The notes beneath the pieces are model-generated. The model searched no databases. It worked only from the letters and a program-made list of their open reading frames with translations, and was not told where the DNA came from. Of a stretch of DNA of 64,000 bases, positions 34,183 to 44,489 are shown piece by piece. The stretch's first letter is position 1. Each line of letters starts with the position of its first letter. The DNA is from Armillaria gallica (lineage: Eukaryota; Basidiomycota; Agaricomycetes; Agaricales; Physalacriaceae): contig JBANDB010000005.1 of NCBI GenBank assembly GCA_037576215.1, forward strand, positions 4,030,001-4,094,000, written 5' to 3'. The translations under genes were made by a program, and so were the position numbers.

Positions 34183-35846
34183 TCAGTCACCACAGATTGT
34201 GATCCCCACGAGTCCTTCAATCACTTTCAGCAGTCCCGCGTCACGGCGGGAGCGAATCAGATTGAGTATGGCTTGCCAGTCGAAATTTTTGGGCTCCGAC
34301 GAGTCAATGCAAAGGACAAGATGGCCTAGACTAGGTAGAAGTACGGGAGCATCTAGAGAAGGAGTGAGGGATTGAACAACGAGTTCACCGGCCGGCGAAA
34401 GTCCGCCATTGCCCAAGCGTAAATTGATTTTGAGATACGAAAGTGTAGAAAATCCATCGTGAGGAAAAGGGTTGTGGTACGAGCGCTGCAAACATGCCAA
34501 TACATAATCATCCACACTCAAGCTCTTGAGGTGACATCCAGATCGCTGGAAGAAATGGATAATCCATGCTGAGACGGTGATATAATAGTTCCTGTCCTGG
34601 CAGAACCATTCCCATTCACGCATGGACAATACCAGACTTTCGAGCCGTGGACAAGTCACCCAGTCAAGCATAGCTACCTTCCCAGCAAAGAGGCACTGGA
34701 TATGCGGCATGACCGTTGGTACCTGGATTGGAAATAGCCCTACATGTGGCTCGAGGTGGCATACTCTGAGTTTGGGTAGCTGACCAAGAAGCTGTATATC
34801 GTCTGGAGTAGCATTACACCCTGAATAAGACAGGGCGGTAGCTTCATTTGCGAGGTACCGTCACTCGAAATCTTTGCTTGCCATAGCTGAGGAGTCTTTA
34901 GGCATACATCCGAGTGGTAAATCTCGTCGCCAGAAAGGTCGTCGATATATATTTGGATCGTTTGAAGTGTGGGAAGGCGGGATATAGACTCCTCTAGGAG
35001 GCGCATATGATGCATGCTGGTGTCGATAATCACATCCTTCCAGCGATGACATGACTCTTGCGCAAAATGTGACATAGTTTCTTCTTCTTCGACCTTCGGA
35101 GATCTTTCAATGTCGCTAACGACCTGTAGAGTGAGAGGATGCTCGCCCGTCCGCTCGAGATATGTCCGCAGGATCTCACGGGCGTGCTTTGGGAAAGGTG
35201 TCCTTAATACAACATTCTGGGACCAAGATGCCGAAGATGTGTGCAACGTTTCCCTCCAAAGTCCACAAACACGGCCTAAAACCCAAAGAGGCCCATCTAG
35301 GCGCAAACTACTTTGGCGTTCTGGGATGATCGGGTTCCAGCGACGGTCATCGTCTATGTCTTGCCACCATGAGTGGCGTACGAAGTGAAAGATTTCGATG
35401 AGCAGGTCTCTGGGAAGACCGCGAATGGGAGCATGAATTGATCTGCGAGCTTCCAGGGCTTCCATTACAGCGCCTCGGTGTAACTGGATCTCTTGAATCT
35501 GGGCATCGTAGAGGGATCGATGTCGTTCTAAGGCTTCAATTACTGCACGTTGGTGCAGCTGAATTTCTTGAATCTGGGTATCATAAAAGGATCGGCGCCG
35601 TTCCAACTCTATGATGTCGGCACTGATCAACGCGTCTTCATTGGAGTCGAGCACTATCCGTGGCTCGCGTAAAATTTGGGCGACAAGGTTGTTTGAGCCT
35701 TGGAATGCTTTCAAGGGAGCCTGTAGCTGATGCTTGTTATCCGGAGGAAGGACATCGACAAATCCGCAATTGCGGCAGGTGAAGTATAACATGGTCTGCA
35801 TCTTATAAAATTTTTGCAAGGACTTGTTCAAATACGTACGGTGCAA
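34183..35846 (-). pseudogene. F-box protein gene with coiled-coil repeat and one frameshift
   Basis: From 35846 (or the downstream ATG at 35801 opening MQTMLYFTCRNCGF) the frame encodes a CxxC-containing N-terminus, then two near-identical 25-residue units (DTQIQEIQLHQRAVIEALE and DAQIQEIQLHRGAVMEALE) that would form a coiled coil. The F-box RGLPRDLLIEIFHFV follows, with WVLGRVCGLWRETLHTSSAS, the standard sequence after it. After AKISSDG (about 34880) the frame shifts by one base; the other frame continues GCNATPDDIQLLGQLPKLRV and leucine-rich segments to a stop at 34183. This architecture is the commonest in mushroom F-box families. A single indel breaks it, so it is a recent pseudogene or an assembly error. 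Confidence 0.8.
35446..35595 (-). repeat. 75-bp in-frame tandem duplication in the F-box gene
   Basis: Two adjacent 75-bp units encode the repeated 25-residue coiled-coil segment. Both contain the plus-strand core CTTGAATCTGGGNATC. The units differ at scattered positions, so the duplication is not brand new, but the reading frame is kept. Confidence 0.8.
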
Positions 35847-36655
35847 CTGCTACAATCGTCTGGGTGTGACTACGTGTTACAGTACTGCCAGCTAGTTGGT
35901 GGTGTGGACTGAAATAGACGCACGGGTTAAGAAATGCAGAATTTCAAATAAATAAATAAAAATAAGTAACAAAGTAGATGCACGTGTCTGCCCTTCATTC
36001 CAGACACCAACACTGTTCAAGTTGATTCCACTGACAGTGATGATCTCATTCCTATTTACACTTCTCTCCATATAATCTTCCTCCATCTTCATGTGTGCAT
36101 TGCGTCGTCTCAAGTCCCGATGGCCACAGTCTCAAGGTTAATGCTAGAGAGGCAAACAAAGAGTAGTCAAGAATTCGCGAAACAGTGATAGCAGGGAGAA
36201 CAAGACGCGAAGATCGTTGTGTGGCGATTACAGCTGCACGGTGGTGGGATAGGAACAGCGTATTGTCCAAAGACACGTTCATTCCTTCGTGACGTTGCAA
36301 GGGTATTTTCATTGCCACTACTTACTGTCGTATCTTGACGCTCAGGAAGAATGAAGATTTTACACTGATAAGTTGAGTCGTGAAAGAGAAACAGTCAATT
36401 GTTAGGAACAAAAATGAATCAGAGAGAGCAATGCACAGGCGAGCCTTTTCTGACGACTTTATTCCTTTGCTTATTGCTGTATCATTAGGCGGTAGACATC
36501 AGACTAGGGAAAGTAGCACGGCTCGACATATCCAAGATCAAGCCAAGCGAAAACCACACCTTCCTCCTTGTAATCGTTCTCAGATCCGAATCGCTGGATG
36601 GCAGTAGCGGGGGCAAAACAGTGATGTCCATACGATGGAGAACACGCGCTGATTA
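35847..36655. other. Intergenic region
   Basis: Short A/T-rich tract around 35945-35970. Minus-strand open stretches at 35892-36113 and 36052-36318 have no motifs. No gene was established. Confidence 0.35.
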
Positions 36656-37141
36656 TTGCGCCAAATAAAAGCCGTGTTCTTAGCCATCTGCGCGTCGTTC
36701 CATCCATCCTTCTCCACAATCATCCATGGCCACTCTGTCAAGCAACGGATGACCTCAAGCCTCATCGTACAAACCTCATTTCGCGTTATTGAACTCGACA
36801 CCCAACTCGATTTCCTAGATTATGGAGAAGTGTATTTCCTTGACAATCTCGGCACAGTACCTGGAGCCGGTTTATTTCGCAGAGTTTGGGGTACCGGTCT
36901 AACGCGGACGGCTTTCACAGTCTACCCTCCTCCAAGTACGACCCATACAAAGATCTACAGAGGCTTCGCGTCCTGTGGCTATGAACCTCTCAATATCGAA
37001 GAAATGGAAGAGGAACTTGCTCGTAGTGAAAGCAATGGTCATGGGACCGTGACCATTGATCTCGTCTCAACTCTACCCCAAAACGGGTGGATTACGGTCT
37101 TCTTGGAATCCAAATATCAACCCTCGATATTTCGCTCATAA
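36656..37141 (+). CDS. Uncharacterised protein, single open frame
   Basis: A 161-codon frame with protein-like composition in its second half (VIELDTQLDFLDYGEVYFLD, SNGHGTVTIDLVSTLPQNGW). The first 35 residues (MRQIKAVFLAICASFHPSFS) could be a signal peptide or chance sequence. No domain was recognised. Codon composition suggests a real exon, but the start and possible additional exons are uncertain. Confidence 0.4.
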   Translation: MRQIKAVFLAICASFHPSFSTIIHGHSVKQRMTSSLIVQTSFRVIELDTQLDFLDYGEVYFLDNLGTVPGAGLFRRVWGTGLTRTAFTVYPPPSTTHTKIYRGFASCGYEPLNIEEMEEELARSESNGHGTVTIDLVSTLPQNGWITVFLESKYQPSIFRS

Positions 37142-37657
37142 GAGTACTATTATAGACGGGATTGTTTTCATGTCCGCCCACACATTCCAGAGCTCGGGCT
37201 GCTACTATTCGTTATTTGCTGTAAGTTATCATCTCGGCCGGTTTGAGACCTCTGACTCTTGGCATGATGCACACACTGACTTATTTTTCTTGATTTTGTC
37301 AGGTGCTTGTCTCATACCGGTATAATATATGTGAGTTTTGCGTCGCTATGTGCTACTTGAATAATCCTAATCTTCAAAGTGGTACTACCATGCACATAGC
37401 TCCCTAAAAAATTCATGTCATCGACCTATCACCCCTGGATATTTTCAATCGATGATATGCATTGAATCACCTCGACTTAGCAGACACTGCTGTGCCATCG
37501 GAAATCGCAGTGTCGGTATCGCCATGATCGCCAGGCACAAGCATATATCTATTATCTAAGAATAAAATGTTCCCGCGTCTCAGCTTTAACTTTAGGGTGG
37601 GATGTACGTCTTGTGGCGCTTATAATCCCTTCATCGGCCACAGTCGAATGTTGCTAC
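37142..37657. other. Intergenic region
   Basis: Upstream of the mucin-like gene. No gene or repeat was recognised. Confidence 0.35.
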
Positions 37658-40600
37658 ATGGACAGATACTGTCACGAAGTTGAACTCTACAATCCGTATG
37701 AACCGCGGCAAGAAGCCGGACCTTCGACGACAGAGTACAAAGTACGTTCTCGAGCTCCGTTGTCTCAGCGATTGCTCACCGCCACTAGAACGAAGCACGG
37801 ACAGGGTTGTTGACCCAGAGTCTCGAACGACGGCCAGAGAAGTCCTGGATACAGCACGGGCTCTGCTTCACTCTTCATGGACTCCTTGTTTGTGTGCATT
37901 TCCTCATTTTGCTGATATGGATAACCCGCGCGGAACACCATACCACCGTTCCCATTGGAAAACGAAGCAGCATAATATCTACCACCATTGTCCAAGTGTC
38001 ACAGACCATAGGGACCGTAAGTCGTCAGAATAACCTTTCACGTATTTGCTCCCTACAAGCTCTTTGCATAGCTCTACTTAGCGGGAATCATTTTCGTCAG
38101 CCAACAACTTGGTGTTCGTCGCAATGCTCGCACGAGGCAAACATTGACGACCACGAGTGATAACATGGCGGCATGGTCCGGATTGGGAGCGGCGTTAGCA
38201 TCACTCTGACGCCAAAAGGCCCTTGTGGCATCACTCGTTCCATCTCTTCTCGTTGTAGGATATTTTGTCTGTATCGCGGTGTTGAACATCACAACTCCCG
38301 CTATATTCAGCCTCCAACCATTCAATCAAACACGAAACACAGTCGTTGCTACCACGCTCGGAAAGCCGAATATCTCGGTAAATAGTCTGTATGTTTATTA
38401 TGTCTCTTCTCCTTTTGCGCATTCGTTAATGTGCCTTGTTTTCACTTAGTGCCTCGTCTAACCCTGCGAGCTTTTGGATTGATTCTACGCCCGTTGTACC
38501 ATACCTCGCTCATAGCGATCGAGCCTCGAAGATAGGGTTGGAGAACGGTACCCTGTATGATGTGGTTTCGAACAACGGCGGGAAAGGGACGGTGTCTTTG
38601 AATGCAACGACATCCAACGTCTCTTGTGGTCATATTGATCGTGCTTCGGCCACCGATAATGGGAATTCAGGGAACTGGAGTATAAATACGCCTTACCAAG
38701 GGACTGCAAACTCTATACCTGTTCTTGGTTAGTTTCACTAATATTCTTCCATCCCTGACTCTTATTTTGGCTGTCGGTAGCTCCCAATGCGTTTAAATAG
38801 TTACCGCTATATCCTTATACACTTAAGGATCCCGTGAGTTTGTCGCTTTAGCTGTTATGATGCCAGGACTGATGCCTTTCACTAGTGGCGACATGCAGTG
38901 TTCTACACATCTACGAGCATAACAGATTCAAATGGTTCTAATGGTGTTCACACCTCATTGAATCCACCAATGCAGCCCGGTGCACATATGGACCGGTCAC
39001 GGAGTGAGTGCTCGCTCGTCACTTTGGTGTTATCTCTATCTGATGGACCCAAACAGAGAACGTCAACAATTTCAGCACAACGGAGGTCCACTCTATCCAA
39101 ATCATTGGATGCACCATCTCTCTCATCAATCAGTCCGCAGCCGTTGATGCGGAGTCCCATCTTCTTCAGCATGTCTCACCTTTGGGTGTGAAGAATACGT
39201 CTCAATGGTCGTCCTGGCAGCCGGATGTCGTTCCTGCGAATGCGTTTACAGTCTCTGTATCATCACAGAGTGCGACAATTGCTGCACGCGCTGAAGAGAT
39301 CACTCCTCCTGCAGAGCAACAGGGCTCTACTCCTACCATCGCTGATCCCGCCGTGACGACGACCGATCCGACGACTTCACCAAATAATCCTACTACTGAC
39401 CCTTACCCGACGCCTGAGCCTACTACCACTGAGGCTGCAGACCAATATGGCACCATTTCTATTGACGATTTTACGATGACGCGGCCAACTACAACGAGTT
39501 CTGCCTGGATCGATACCACCACTTCAGACTCGAGCAGACAACAACAGACCCGCCTCTTACATCGGGACCTACTTCCTCTGAAGACTTGCAGACTTCAACG
39601 TCCACCTATAACGGCGCTAGTTTCGCGGCACCGCAAGATCCCAGTCCCAAACCAGCACCTCCGAACAATGGAGGTGGTGGCGAAGAAACTCAGGAGAAGG
39701 AAATCGCATACCTACATTCGCATCACCTCAAGATTCCAGACCCAATCCTAACGATGGTGGAGGTTCACCACCAAATACCAATCATGCATCTGGAAATAAT
39801 GACGGAGTGGGAGGAGCACCACCGCAAGACCCTAGTCCAGAGCCGACACCTCCAAACGACGACGGTGGTGAACCGAAGGGAGCGCCAGCGCCGCAGGACT
39901 CGAATCCGAATCCTGCGCCTCCAAGTGACGGGGGAACTGCGGGAGCAGATACACCGCAATTTGCGTCGCCTCAAGATTCCAACCCCAATCCTGCGCCTCC
40001 CAACAATGGGGGTAACTCGCAGCAGCAGCCCCCGAATCCGAATCCCGCACCCTCAAATAACGATGGTGGCACAACACCGCAGAATTCGAACCCAGGCTCA
40101 GACGATAGTGGTGGCGTAGGAGGAGCAGCACCGCAGGATCCCAATCCCAAGCCGGCATCTCCAAATAGTGGTGATGATGGTGGGAGAGCAACGCAGAATT
40201 CGAACCCAAGCCCCGCGCCTGATGGAGGAGCAGGGGGAGATCGTAATCCGCAATTTGCGTCGCCTCGGGATCCAAATCCGAATCCTGCACCTCCCAACGA
40301 TGGTGGCGGTAGTAACTCAGGGAATGGAGACAGTGGAAATGGGAATGGGAATGGTGGTGGTGGCGGGAATAGCGGGCAAAGGACGAATGCACCAGGACAA
40401 GGGCAGGGTCAGTCATACCCTCCCACAGCTCAGTCTGATCCGTCAGGACAAGGCCAGTCGAATCCTGGGCAGGGTGCTACGCCGCCGCAGGGCAGCGGCG
40501 GGCAAGGAGATGGACAGCAGAACTCTAATTTTGGTGCTGCTGGAGAACCTCCCTCCGATGATTCAAACACGACACTGCAAAATTCCCCTGCTGCACAAGG

Positions 40601-41961
40601 TGGAGCTGGTCAGAATGGAGGAGATACAAGCGGGCAAGACCCGGGCACAGGAGGGACGCAAGGAACGGGAGATACGAGCAGACAAGGTCCAGCAGGTCAA
40701 AACGGAGGAAGTGGTGTTGGAGATAATAGCGACGGGACACAGGGCGCGGGAGGGACAAGTGAGCAAGGTCTTGGAGGTCAAAATGGAGGTTCAGAAAGTA
40801 CTGGTAGTGATGAGAGTACCTCTGGTGCGGGAAGACAAGGAAGCGTTACGGGTCAACCGATGTCTACCCCGACAAGTAACGGTGCCGAACAGCCAAGTTC
40901 GGCTATGGTTACGGTAACATCGACGACGACTATCAATGCTACGACGACGGCGACGGCAGCGAGGAGCAATGGTACACCTGCAACGGTGTCGTATTATGAT
41001 GCATCCGACGTTTTCCTTGGAGTGGTGCGTGAAACTTTATTCTTTTTTGCCTTCTCTCTCATTTTCATACTTGACAGTGGTGGGAACTCTTCAACCAAGC
41101 TGCACTGTCTCGCTTTCCTTCTACGGATGACTGTCCTGGGCATCCATGGCAGAATCCTGAAGCGTGTAACCCGTTTACTGTGATAGAGCAGTATGACCTC
41201 CCTTCATTTGGGGACTTGAGTGGCCATTGACGTTTTCCCTGTAGGTTCGTTTTGGAAGATCTAGGACTATATCCGGTTTTGTTGGATAGTCCTGTTAAGT
41301 CGGGCTCGAAGGTCATCACTCTACACGATCTGGAGAACTTGCTCGCTAGTGCGACGCCAGCGTCCTATTGGGCTGGTCCGTATTTCCTTTATTCTTTCTC
41401 TGGTGTGATGATATGATCTTAATCTAGCGTTGTACACAACTGGTGGCGGTAGAGGGCGGTATGAAGGATAATGATCCTTCTCATGCTACAAACAATAATT
41501 ATAAAGTTGCTGCGGCAGCTGGGAATGCTACGATGCAGTATACGTACACCGTGATGCAATTGACAGTGCGTGGTTGTTATCCCGTCACATTAGACTACTT
41601 CCGATATCCTTCTGCCCTTGTCCCAGATCAACCTCGCACCAGTCAGTCTTCTCCGAGTTCAGAGTTCAGCTCCTGGAAATTGATACACTTCGCCTAGCTG
41701 CTCGTGGGCCAAGTCGCTTCCATACTCCTCTTCATCCTTGTTTGGTGCCTAGTCGGGAGGCCAGTTCGGAGTGAGTCAGGGATCGGCACTGTGGGCCTGC
41801 TCCAGATTGTGTGGTTCATGCGCGCGCGGCCAGAGCTACAGAGGATCATCGCAGATGTGGCTATGCTGACGGTAGAACATCTGAGGAAGGCGGGGATGGT
41901 GAATACGTCATTGGACTGTGTGGGAGACGAGACGAGACGACTTGCTGGGGGTGGGGAGTAG
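37658..41961 (+). pseudogene. Mucin-like multi-span membrane protein, disrupted
   Basis: The chain begins MDRYCHEVELYNPYEPRQE at 37658. Membrane spans follow (HGLLVCVHFLILLIWITRAE, LYLAGIIFVSQQLGVRRNAR, LVPSLLVVGYFVCIAVLNIT), then a large ectodomain with N-glycosylation sites. A Ser/Thr-rich stretch leads into a long Asn/Pro/Gly/Gln-rich repeat region based on units like PQDPNPNPAPPNDGG (about 39620-40840). A closing ectodomain (WWELFNQAALSRFPSTDDCP), a last span (VASILLFILVWCLVG) and a cytoplasmic tail end at 41961. Breaks: an in-frame TGA at 38207-38209 where the context ASL-RQ suggests Trp, an apparent TAG at 38798, and frame changes near 39535 and 39690. Mushroom genomes carry many large proteins of this layout with no known function. 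This copy is probably decaying, because base substitutions add to indels. Confidence 0.65.
39620..40840 (+). repeat. Degenerate Asn/Pro/Gly-rich coding repeat
   Basis: Imperfect units of about 45-60 bp encode variants of PQDPNPNPAPPNDGG with insertions such as QFASPRD, then GQGQ/GQNGG-rich units. The array is open in one frame from about 39807 to 41183. Such an extended, likely unfolded segment would project an ectodomain through the cell wall. Confidence 0.8.
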
Positions 41962-42376
41962 GGTGATTGGTGTAGAATGTCGTGATATTGGTATAAATTT
42001 TGTATATTAGTGTTTAAGTTCAATGGGAAAAGCGTCGTCAGTGGTCACCAAGTGCGCAGCAACGAACCTTCTTAGCATCTGGACTCAAGTAAATGGACGG
42101 ATATCCGGTCCGAGTACTGCCGAAAAGGGACTTGACAGGTGCTCGACGGCTGTCCCCTATCCATCTCTTCTATAAGCATGAACTCTTTTTTCCCTTCAAC
42201 CCGTCGCTGACCATTACCAACGCGTCGCATTCAAGGTGAGTATTTCATTTACCTTCATGGTTACTTTCGTTTCTCCTCCTTGAAACCATGACAACTCGGC
42301 TGATGTCGTTAAATGAAAAGGGTATTCGACGGAGAACACATAACCCTCGACTTCACCTCACCTCACTTGGATCCAC
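41962..42376. other. Leader region with possible 5' UTR intron
   Basis: A TATA-like TCTATAAGC near 42170 and a GTGAGT at 42236 fit a promoter followed by a 5' UTR intron for the small gene at 42377. No coding exon was seen. Confidence 0.35.
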
Positions 42377-42661
42377 ATGTCAGAGCTTCAGCGCCAGAGA
42401 AGCATGTCGAATTCGCCCTCCTCTACGTTAGCATTTCTCGAAGAAGTGGAGCTTTGGTTATCAAATATCGGGAAGCAAATAAAAGCACTGGAGGAACGAC
42501 ATCGGAAATGGCATGATGGCAATGTAGAGGTGGATACCGACGCGGAAAGTACGTACTTCGCTTCACACATTTGCTTGAGCGGCTGCTGATGCTTGGCGAT
42601 AGGCGCAAGCAATACATCTCTCACATCCACCGATACGAATAGCAAAAAAGATGATTCATAG
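42377..42661 (+). CDS. 76-residue uncharacterised protein, predicted coiled coil
   Basis: Exon 1 (42377-42548) and exon 2 (42603-42661) join across a consensus intron. The protein begins MSELQRQRSMSNSPSSTLAF, has a helical, charged middle (LEEVELWLSNIGKQIKALEE and RHRKWHD) and ends in a Ser/Thr-rich polar tail (TSTDTNSKKDDS). No signal peptide. The size and heptad-like leucines suggest a small subunit of a complex, but none was recognised. Splice signals and frame support it as real. Confidence 0.55.
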
Positions 42662-43004
42662 TCCTCGTTTGCGATATACCATCATCGTCCCAGATATCTA
42701 GTGTAATTCTAGGGAAGAGATATACCCCATCGCTCCCATCGCCTGTTGTATTATATCGTAATTGTGCCTGTACCGTTACTTACATGCGCGCGCGCGAAGG
42801 GCCTTACTGTATTCAATATAATGCCATTCACGCTCAGGAATGCGATGCCCTAGGTCCAACCGTTAGCTCTGAGAAAGAAGAAAAGGACAGAGAACATCGT
42901 ACCCGGCAGCCCATGTTCCATCCAAGCCCGTACAAAGGCCCTCCGAGGAGAAAGGCTGCACAGGTGGGAAACACGCCTCACCAGCCAACACACTTGAATA
43001 AGCC

Positions 43005-43672
43005 TTAAAATTCAGGCGTGTTAGAAGAAACCGCGGCCAAGGTGAGGCGAACTTGACCCACAAAGTCAGACCAACAGTATTCCAAGTCTCCAGCCCCAGA
43101 GTTGGTGAAAAAGTAATTGCAGCTTTCGTACGTGAGCGTCAACGTGTGGTCAGCTTTCACAGTAAAATTATTCGTCACACTGGTGGAGAACATCTGCAAT
43201 CAAGAGAAAAATCAATATCATAGACAAATTCCGTGATGAATTCACGACGAACGTTGATGGCATCCATGATAGTTCCACAATCTTCTCCGACAGGAGAAAG
43301 AACGCCTGCAACGTGATTACAGCTAATGGTACCTAAACAACCCGCGCTAGGTTACGATCAGATACACAGGATTTTCCGGTGTGGAGCTTACAACGCTTTT
43401 CACAGGCGCTGGCAGTAGGGCATCGCTCTGTCAACGCTCTCTTCTCAGGGGAGGCGCAGGAGACGGTTGCTAGTTCTATGGCCTTCGTGCCTACCCAGAT
43501 AAGACTGCTGCCGACCTTGGAGCAGCCATCCAAGAGCGTAGCTGGAGAAATGCGTCAGGATCAACGCCATGCAGGGGTGAGACGACGTACAATTCCCTGG
43601 GAGAAACGGAGTGACCGCTGAAGATACCACAGCTATTTGGACGGCAGCGACTAGAAGAAGGAAGGTTTGCAT
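43005..43672 (-). CDS. Small secreted cysteine-rich protein
   Basis: Joined exons give about 166 residues. The signal peptide is MQTFLLLVAAVQIAVVSSA. The mature part has about nine cysteines (LDGC, ATVSC, TERC, ASACEKRC, TISC, GEDC, YESC, LEYC) and ends SSNTPEF. Introns follow GNS, EKR and IMDAIN; the last begins GTTCGT. An odd Cys count may reflect a mis-set join. Small secreted proteins of this kind serve as effectors, adhesion proteins or cell-wall proteins in mushrooms; none of these can be assigned. It ends 343 bases from the stop of the convergent 76-residue gene. Confidence 0.65.
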
Positions 43673-44489
43673 GTTGGTTGCCTCTTCATAGTGCAGAGGG
43701 CCGGCTTATATCGTGACGGTGCATCCAGGGGAAAAATCTTACTGGGACGTGTGAATGCGAATACGGCGTAGAAATGACCTGCGCTACGCAGCGCATACGG
43801 CTTCTGATAGCAGCATCGACGTATGGCCAAGGGCCTCACCTACTACAGATCGGCTCGAGAAGGTCATCGAGAGGAGTAGCAATGGCGTATAATCTCGGTT
43901 ACGTGTTGTTTCCCTGGTAGACGATATAGGCAATGAAACAAGGATGGCATAAAAATTAAGTCAAAGAGGGGGAGATACAAGTGTTTTTTGATGTGAAGTT
44001 TGTGTAAAAGAGTCTTCGTTTTCTTCAAAGAAATAGTTGTTGCGTACTTGGGAGGTCATTAGTCTGCTGCTTGAGTGCTGGAGCCAGAGGGATTGTGATC
44101 CTCGAATATCGTGGATCCAAAGTCGAGCAGCGTTCCTTGGTAGTCGAACAGCTTTCCGGGCTTGACGGGGGCGCGCCGTTGTAATTTCCGAGGAAAAGAG
44201 CGAGAGACGGAGCACTTCAGTCTACTTTGGATAGTTCTAGGGTTTGAGGGGGCACCAAAGGAAGGTAAAAGCAAGGAACAATCAACTGAGCATTGTAGCA
44301 TCATGATGAAGGGGATGATCAAGGCGTTGCGATCCACCGGCCCGATTATCCGGGTGATAGCCGCCGTTGACTCAGCGAGCTGGTGTCAGCTTCCTTCCCC
44401 TCTCCCCCGACGATTGCTACCCTTCCCCCCCCCCTGGCGATACCCAGCAGTAAGCACACTGTATACCCCAACATTAAACGCGTAGGAAC
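43673..44489. other. Intergenic region
   Basis: A minus-strand stretch ending at 44059 (KLFDYQGTLLDFGSTIFEDH) looks coding-like, but no acceptable start or exon chain was found. Otherwise it is the shared 5' region of the secreted-protein and F-box genes. Confidence 0.35.

Noticed and set aside
39807..40416. Long open frames on the strand opposite the PNPAPP array
   Set aside because: They are antisense products of the repeat composition and have no start, motif or splice context.
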